Shown piece by piece: positions 14,177-18,833 of a DNA stretch of 18,833 bases. A model generated the notes under the pieces. It saw only the letters and a list, made by a program, of their open reading frames with translations. It was not told where the DNA came from and did not search any database. Source of the DNA: Sulfurovum sp. (lineage in GTDB: Bacteria > Campylobacterota > Campylobacteria > Campylobacterales > Sulfurovaceae); assembly GCA_023955225.1 (NCBI GenBank), contig JAGSGJ010000037.1, positions 1 through 18,833 on the forward strand, given 5' to 3'. Both the position numbers and the translations under genes were made by a program. How positions within the stretch are numbered: the stretch's first letter is position 1; each line of letters opens with the position of its first letter.

Positions 14177-15858
14177 GTCTCGATCCCAAGTATATCTAAA
14201 CCTTGTTTGATAGTCTTAGCCGTTAAATCAGCCAGTAATAAACGGCTCATCTTTGTTGCTTCATCTACACCCTCTTTGAGTATAGGGTTCTGTTCGTAAA
14301 AACGCATAAAGAGAGACACCACGTCGTAGAGATAGGTTGTGATCTGATTAGGTGCTGCATCTACTGCTGCACGGCTTAGGACATCTTCAAAACGAAGGAG
14401 CATCGTAGAGAGTCTATGTTCCAATGCATCACCGATGATAATATCACCTTCTATAGCCCCGTCATACTTTCTAAAGATACTTTGAATCCTTGCATAGGCA
14501 TACTGCATATAGAGTGAAGTGTTACCCTCAAAACTGAGCATCTTGTCCCAGTTAAAAATATAGTTTGATTCACGGTTGATCGCAAGATCGGCATATTTCA
14601 CTGCACCGATTCCTATGATCTTGGCCAATGCTTCTAATTGTTCTTCAGAATAAGACGCTTTATCATTGATCGTCTCTTTAGCTTTGACAACTGCTTCATC
14701 AAGAAGATCGATAAGTTTGACCGTTCCGCCATCACGTGTTTTAAATGGCTTCCCGCCCTTATCCATCATGGTACCAAATGCAATATGCTCAAGGTTTACA
14801 TCAGGATCAACAAAACCAGCCTCTTTCGCTACTCTAAACACTTGTTTAAAGTGTCCACCCTGTCTTGCATCTACCACATAAGAGATACGTTGTGCCCCTA
14901 AAGTCTGTGCTCTATAGCGTAATGCTGCAAGATCTGTAGTCGCATACAGATACCCTCCATCACTTTTTTGAACGATCACCGGTACTTCGTCCCCTTCTAA
15001 AAATACACATTGAGCGCCATCACTTTGCGTCAAGGTACCTTTTGCATCTAGATCACTGACAACAGTACTTAGATCATCATTGTAAAAACTCTCTGCACGG
15101 ACATCATCACGTGTCAGATTGACACCCAGTTTGTCATACACCTCTTCACAGTGTCCTAAAGAAATATCTATAAACTTTTGCCAAAGTTCCAAACAGTGAC
15201 TGTCACCACTTTGAATTTTTACCACATACTCTCTGGCTTTATTTGCAAATGCATCATCTGCATCAAAACGCCCTTTGGCATCTTTATAGAACTGCTCCAA
15301 ATCTTTCAAACTTACAGAACCGTCTTCATGTATCTCTTCCAGATACGCAATAAGCATCCCAAACTGTGTACCCCAGTCTCCAATATGGTTTTGACGTATA
15401 ACCTCATCCCCAAGATACGTTAAGAGGTTTGCCAATGTATCACCGATGATCGTAGAACGCAAGTGCCCCACATGCATCTGCTTAGCCATATTCGGACCAG
15501 AATAATCTACCACCACTTTTATGGGTGTTTCACGTTTTTCTACACCAAGTCTACTGTCTTTTCGTGCTATTTCACATTGTGATGCCAGCCAAAAAGGATT
15601 GAGCCATAAGTTGATGAAACCTGGTCCTGCTATCTCTGCTTTCGCCAGTACTCCAGTTAAGTCAAGATTTTCTATGATCTCTGTAGCTATCATCCTAGGA
15701 TTTTTACCTAGCTTTTTAGACAAGGCCATTGCACCGTTAAACTGGAAGTCACCGAATTCAGCTTTGGTTGCTTCAGAGACACTCATAGGTTCATGCTCTA
15801 TACCTGCTTTAATAAAAGCTTCTTTGATAATGTTATTGATTTGTAATTTTAATTTCAT
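14161..15858 (-). CDS. argS: arginyl-tRNA synthetase
   Basis: Class I synthetase that charges tRNA-Arg. The 565 residues hold an N-terminal Add1 domain (about 1-85, containing FGDFQFNGAMAL and GPGFIN), the catalytic Rossmann fold with the HIGH-type signature HVGH at 129-132 in SGPNMAKQMHVGHLRST, the FGTMMDKGGKPFKTRDGG region that takes the place of KMSKS, and the C-terminal DALR anticodon-binding domain. It lies downstream of tatA after a 103-nt hairpin-rich spacer with a weak promoter, so it may be read through from ChePep-gmk-tatA or started separately. The Shine-Dalgarno is weak. Confidence 0.95.
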   Translation of the reverse strand: MKLKLQINNIIKEAFIKAGIEHEPMSVSEATKAEFGDFQFNGAMALSKKLGKNPRMIATEIIENLDLTGVLAKAEIAGPGFINLWLNPFWLASQCEIARKDSRLGVEKRETPIKVVVDYSGPNMAKQMHVGHLRSTIIGDTLANLLTYLGDEVIRQNHIGDWGTQFGMLIAYLEEIHEDGSVSLKDLEQFYKDAKGRFDADDAFANKAREYVVKIQSGDSHCLELWQKFIDISLGHCEEVYDKLGVNLTRDDVRAESFYNDDLSTVVSDLDAKGTLTQSDGAQCVFLEGDEVPVIVQKSDGGYLYATTDLAALRYRAQTLGAQRISYVVDARQGGHFKQVFRVAKEAGFVDPDVNLEHIAFGTMMDKGGKPFKTRDGGTVKLIDLLDEAVVKAKETINDKASYSEEQLEALAKIIGIGAVKYADLAINRESNYIFNWDKMLSFEGNTSLYMQYAYARIQSIFRKYDGAIEGDIIIGDALEHRLSTMLLRFEDVLSRAAVDAAPNQITTYLYDVVSLFMRFYEQNPILKEGVDEATKMSRLLLADLTAKTIKQGLDILGIETVDKL

Positions 15859-15961
15859 AGGTTTTCCGTCATAGTTAATATGGAATTGTAGTAGAAAATA
15901 GCTTCATAGCTATTTGGAGGAATATTCTCAATACTGAGTCACGAAGTACTCAGTATTAAAA
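15859..15961. repeat. hairpin-rich spacer E (tatA / argS)
   Basis: Two perfect hairpins: AAATAGCT/AGCTATTT (15896-15903, 15908-15915, loop TCAT) and AATACTGAGT/ACTCAGTATT (15930-15939, 15948-15957). The second is the longest uninterrupted stem among the spacers. On the minus strand neither is followed by a T run, so they are not standard terminators. ACTGAGT/ACTCAGT words also occur in spacer B. Confidence 0.6.
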
Positions 15962-16186
15962 TTAAGCGTTATCGCTTTTTTTCTCTTCTGTTGAAGCTTC
16001 AACTTTTGGCTCTTCTTTAGTAGCGATCTCTTTAGACTCTTCTTCATCATCCTCTTTGATCGCTTTTTTGAAGTCTTTAATACCTTTTCCCATACCTTTT
16101 GCAAGATCTGGAATCTTTTTTGCTCCAAAAAGAAGCACAACAATCGCCAATACGATTAGTAGTTCTGGCATACTTGGCATACCCAT
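15962..16186 (-). CDS. tatA: Sec-independent (twin-arginine) translocase subunit TatA
   Basis: TatA oligomers form the membrane path for folded proteins carrying twin-arginine signals. At 74 residues it shows the standard plan: a short N-terminus, one membrane helix (about 6-22), the conserved hinge FG at 20-21, an amphipathic helix (KKIPDLAKGMGKGIKDFKKAI, about 23-43) and a charged, disordered tail rich in Glu and Lys. TatB and TatC are not in the window. It sits between gmk and argS, a placement I recall in Helicobacter and Campylobacter. Shine-Dalgarno AAGGAT precedes the ATG. Length and lack of a TatB-type extension favour TatA over TatB. Confidence 0.92.
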   Translation of the reverse strand: MGMPSMPELLIVLAIVVLLFGAKKIPDLAKGMGKGIKDFKKAIKEDDEEESKEIATKEEPKVEASTEEKKSDNA

Positions 16187-16229
16187 GTCAATCCTTTATA
16201 TTTCGCTACATTGAGCATTAATTTGAACA

Positions 16230-16235
16230 ATTATA
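16230..16235 (-). promoter_or_regulatory. -10 element for a tatA promoter
   Basis: TATAAT on the minus strand (16235-16230) in the gmk-tatA spacer predicts a start about 36 nt before the tatA ATG. No -35 is visible. It suggests tatA-argS can be transcribed independently of ChePep-gmk. Confidence 0.5.
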
Positions 16236-16252
16236 CTCGATTATGTTTAATG

Positions 16253-16870
16253 TTACTTATTTGATAACCATTGTCTCACAAATTTTTCTTCATCTTCAGC
16301 ACTTTGTTTCAATCTCGCAGCCTTAGCCACGATAACAAAGCGCTTTGCAGCCTCTTCTACGGTGTCATTGATGATCGTAAAATCATATTCACCTACTGCT
16401 TTTATTTCACCTTTTGCATTTTCAATGCGTTTCACGATGACTGACTCATCATCTGTACATCGTGCCCGAAGCCTTATCGCTAATTCTTTAAGTGTCGGTG
16501 GAGTAATAAATGCAGAGGTAGTAATATCATCCATCTTTGCACGCACAAGTCTGTGACCCTGTACATCGATGTCAAATATGACCAGTTTACCCTCTTCTAA
16601 GGCTTCTCTTACAGGCTTGAGTGATGTACCATAGTAGTTACCATGCACTTCTGCATACTCAAGAAAATTTCCTGCTTTAATGTCTTCTTCAAAACTCTCT
16701 TTACTTACAAAAAAATAATCTCTGCCATCTTCTTCCCCAACTCTAGGAGCACGCGTGGTTGTCGAAATAGAAAAATAATATTCACCTATCTCATCTGAAG
16801 CTGCGTTTATAATCGTACTTTTACCTGCACCACTTGGGCCTGAGAGCACTAAAATAGCACCTTTTTGCAT
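16253..16870 (-). CDS. gmk: guanylate kinase
   Basis: Gmk phosphorylates GMP (and dGMP) to GDP in purine nucleotide synthesis. The 205 residues have the P-loop GPSGAGKS (11-18), the GMP-binding segment with STTTRAPRVGEEDGRDYFFV (about 36-55) and EYAEVHGNYYGT (about 72-83), the lid region with IRLRARCTDDE, and the IINDT segment near the C-terminus. Its ATG overlaps the ChePep stop by one base (TAATG on the minus strand), so translation of the two genes is probably coupled. Confidence 0.95.
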   Translation of the reverse strand: MQKGAILVLSGPSGAGKSTIINAASDEIGEYYFSISTTTRAPRVGEEDGRDYFFVSKESFEEDIKAGNFLEYAEVHGNYYGTSLKPVREALEEGKLVIFDIDVQGHRLVRAKMDDITTSAFITPPTLKELAIRLRARCTDDESVIVKRIENAKGEIKAVGEYDFTIINDTVEEAAKRFVIVAKAARLKQSAEDEEKFVRQWLSNK

Positions 16871-17751
16871 TATTGATCATCCTCTAATTTTATTTTGACT
16901 TCTATCTTTTTACCTTTTAAAAGTTTTTTTATTTTTTTAGGCTTCATTTTCTCCAATGCAACAAGAACAGCATCTTCAATAAGAGAGAGTTCATCTTCAC
17001 TAAACCCTGTCTCTTTTTTCTTCTTGTTCTTTTTCTTATCCAGCTGTTTGTCCATCTCTTCAAAAGTATCTAGAGCTGTGAGACTTAACTCTTCAACAAT
17101 CTCATTTTCTTCTACTATCTCTAATCCATCAGCGATAAGCTGCTCTTTAATGACTTTCACTTTACGTGCTTCATACTCGTCATCGCTTAGAAATTCACTA
17201 TCCTCATGTACCTCTATCTCATCATCGTCCATATCTAACAATGCTTTGATTTTTTCTATCTCGTCAGCATTAAGTATTTCTGGACCCGTATCCTCGTGTA
17301 TCACTAATGTATCATCATCTGCGTCTTCATCTTCTGTTGACAGAGGGAAAATATCCGGTAATATCTCTTCTTCTACGGTTTCTTCCTCTGTTGACAAAGG
17401 GAAAATAGAAATATTTTCTTCCACCTTCTCCTCAAAGTCCTCACTCATATCGACACTTTCAATCACTTTCATAATTTGTGAAGGCAAAAATGGCTTTTTA
17501 ATGGTCTCATCAAAACCTTTAGCTGCATCTCCATCATAAGAGATAAAAACTTTTTTTCTTATACTTCCCTCTTCGAGTAACGCATCAATAGGATCTACAT
17601 AAGAAGCATCATCTACAAACAGTATGTCATACCTGACATCTTTAAGATCATCTACACGCTTTACTTCATCCAACACAATATGCCCACCACGAGTACAAAG
17701 TGCGAGCAGTCTAGAAACAACCGGATTGTCGTTAATGAGCAAAATTTTCAT
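16870..17751 (-). CDS. ChePep-type acidic chemotaxis regulator with receiver domain
   Basis: A 293-residue protein matching, by architecture and gene order, H. pylori HP0322 (ChePep, first named poly-E-rich protein) and C. jejuni Cj1178c (highly acidic protein). ChePep sits at the flagellar pole and influences swimming direction. Residues 1 to about 102 are CheY-like: acidic pocket N7-D8, candidate phospho-acceptor D47 (ILFVDD), S71 in the Thr/Ser switch position, and K86 in KKPF. Residues 103 to about 230 are very acidic and low in complexity, with the near-repeat IFPLSTEEE/IFPLSTEDE (116-124, 134-142). A Lys-rich stretch (about 235-245) and a C-terminal helix with basic KPKKIKKLLKGKK follow. 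First gene of the gmk group; minus-strand -10 TATATT near 17792-17787 and Shine-Dalgarno AGGGAG. Orthology rests on recall and neighbours. Confidence 0.85.
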   Translation of the reverse strand: MKILLINDNPVVSRLLALCTRGGHIVLDEVKRVDDLKDVRYDILFVDDASYVDPIDALLEEGSIRKKVFISYDGDAAKGFDETIKKPFLPSQIMKVIESVDMSEDFEEKVEENISIFPLSTEEETVEEEILPDIFPLSTEDEDADDDTLVIHEDTGPEILNADEIEKIKALLDMDDDEIEVHEDSEFLSDDEYEARKVKVIKEQLIADGLEIVEENEIVEELSLTALDTFEEMDKQLDKKKNKKKKETGFSEDELSLIEDAVLVALEKMKPKKIKKLLKGKKIEVKIKLEDDQ

Positions 17752-17948
17752 AGATAGAAACTCCCTAAAGTTATTGTTATCATTGTAATATAAATTTGGT
17801 TAGGGCTTGGTTGGAGAAAAAATCAAAAATTGGTATACTATCATTATAAATAATGCTAGTTTTAAACTAGCCTCTACACTACACTAATTTCTTCCACAAA
17901 TGATTCTAGAATGAACAAATTATAAAGTTGAAATAATAAGGATATCTC
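17752..17948 (+). promoter_or_regulatory. divergent spacer: ATP-grasp gene promoter and 5'-terminal hairpin
   Basis: Plus-strand extended -10 TGG TATACT (17831-17839) with a -35-like TTGGAG (17811-17816, 17-nt spacing). Just after the predicted start is a strong hairpin GCTAGTT/AACTAGC (17855-17871). Further on is the 10-bp palindrome ATTCTAGAAT (17903-17912). The leader would be about 100 nt. The left part holds the ChePep promoter on the minus strand. No coding frame is seen. Confidence 0.5.
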
Positions 17949-18833
17949 TTGATACAAAACATAAAAAAAACAATGAACCTAAATAGATATCATTTTAAGC
18001 CTAATAAAAAAGTAATGGAAATACTTCAAACTGTTGAAAAAGATCACGGTAAACTATCTTCTCGTACCATCAAATTATGTGATGAATATGCCATTGAAGT
18101 ATTGGGACATAAAAAATATGTTTACTGGCTTTATGTTTATTCGGCAATTTCCGGAGGGTTTAAAGAAGGATGGATACCCTATAGGTATTTTAGAGATGTA
18201 GTTGTACCGAAAATAGGTGGTGAGTATGGCGTTCTAGGTAAATTTAAGTCCTTAAATAGCTTTTATTTTAACCATAAAGCTTTTCCTGATCTAGCCTCAC
18301 AAATGAATGGTAAGTTTTTTAATATAAACTACGAGCATATTTCACCCTTAGGTCTTGAAAACCTGCTCTTTGAAGCAGATGATGACATCATATTTAAAAA
18401 TGATGCTTCTATGTCAGGCAGAGGAATACATTTTTTCAACAAAAATAACTTTGATATAGCCAAGATCAAAAAGTTGGGTAATGGCATATTTCAACGAAAA
18501 ATAGAACAGCATGATCTATTCAAAAAATTTACTGATAATTCAGTTGCAACGTTAAGAATTACTACAGTAATAGATCATGTGGGAGAAGCTTCAGCGCGTA
18601 CATGTTATCTCAGGTTAGGTAGTGGTTCGGAGACCTATATTCAATCAGATACTAATATCAGAATTCCAATAGATATAAAAAGTGGAGAATTTTCTGAAAT
18701 TGGGTATCTTGCAAATTGGCGTACAGTACGAGAACACCCAATAAGTAAATTAAGTTTTAAGGGTAATACCATGCCATTACTTGATCAATGTGTTGAGCTA
18801 GTCTTAGATCTTCACTCGAAAGTACCGTTTATA
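17949..18833 (+). CDS. sugar-transfer-associated ATP-grasp protein, 3'-truncated by window edge
   Basis: An open frame of at least 295 residues running off the right edge. It resembles the sugar-transfer-associated ATP-grasp family found in capsule and exopolysaccharide loci. Visible parts: KNDASMSGRGIHFF, a likely nucleotide-binding lysine and glycine loop (about 155-168), NSVATLRITTVID, and a domain with YLRLGSGSETYIQSDTN and IPIDIKSGE. The chemical reaction is not known to me. Start choice: TTG at 17949 has AAGGA (17938-17942) 6 nt upstream and an in-frame stop at 17937 just before it; the first ATG (17973) has no Shine-Dalgarno. The first residues would read MIQNIKKTMNLNRYHF. The gene may open a surface-polysaccharide cluster beyond the window. 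Confidence 0.7.
   Translation, partial: MIQNIKKTMNLNRYHFKPNKKVMEILQTVEKDHGKLSSRTIKLCDEYAIEVLGHKKYVYWLYVYSAISGGFKEGWIPYRYFRDVVVPKIGGEYGVLGKFKSLNSFYFNHKAFPDLASQMNGKFFNINYEHISPLGLENLLFEADDDIIFKNDASMSGRGIHFFNKNNFDIAKIKKLGNGIFQRKIEQHDLFKKFTDNSVATLRITTVIDHVGEASARTCYLRLGSGSETYIQSDTNIRIPIDIKSGEFSEIGYLANWRTVREHPISKLSFKGNTMPLLDQCVELVLDLHSKVPFI

Noticed and set aside
15928..16143. A 71-codon minus-strand frame overlapping tatA in another frame
   Set aside because: Very Lys-rich shadow of the TatA tail; TatA itself is unmistakable, and this frame lacks its own start signals.
16895..17539. A 214-codon plus-strand frame rich in Ser and Ile opposite the ChePep gene
   Set aside because: It is the mirror of the acidic Glu/Asp codons of ChePep; composition is low-complexity, there is no Shine-Dalgarno and no family resemblance.

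Overview
This 18.8 kb window looks like ordinary chromosome of a Campylobacterota (formerly Epsilonproteobacteria) bacterium, most likely a Sulfurovum- or Sulfurimonas-like free-living relative of Helicobacter and Campylobacter. The evidence is the low G+C content and several neighbourhoods that, from memory, match that phylum: ChePep-gmk-tatA-argS, a HP0268-like nuclease and miaB divergent from nusA, gapA-pgk-tpiA divergent from nadD-rsfS, and rimO-tilS. The genus is inference.

Layout. Positions 1-957 hold the 3' part of murD. A tRNA-Phe gene (1042-1117) and a major outer-membrane porin (1377-2627) follow, each with an extended -10 promoter. rimO-tilS (2789-5091, plus) converges on a minus-strand operon miaB - acyltransferase - Xer recombinase (7848-5077). 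A HP0268-family small nuclease (minus) is divergent from nusA (plus, 8392-9555). The gapA-pgk-tpiA carbon-metabolism operon (12779-9748, minus) is divergent from a single open frame joining NadD and RsfS (12841-13758). A minus-strand run ChePep - gmk - tatA - argS - small membrane protein covers 17751-13762. At the right edge a plus-strand sugar-transfer-associated ATP-grasp protein (17949 onward) runs off the window.

How the genes work together. Much of the window serves translation: tRNA-Phe, the enzyme for ms2i6A37 on that class of tRNA (MiaB), S12 methylthiolation (RimO), tRNA-Ile2 lysidine (TilS), ArgRS, NusA and RsfS. Others serve the envelope (MurD, porin, acyltransferase, TatA, ATP-grasp), central carbon metabolism and NAD synthesis. 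ChePep links the argS-tatA-gmk operon to polar flagellar control.

There is no CRISPR array, prophage, insertion sequence or obvious defence island. The least explained features are non-coding. Several spacers are packed with short perfect hairpins; three of these share a core and show compensatory base changes between copies. Other points of interest are the NadD-RsfS fusion with a possible internal start, a GAPDH lacking the NAD-selecting aspartate, and a pseudoknot-like arrangement just upstream of the small membrane protein.
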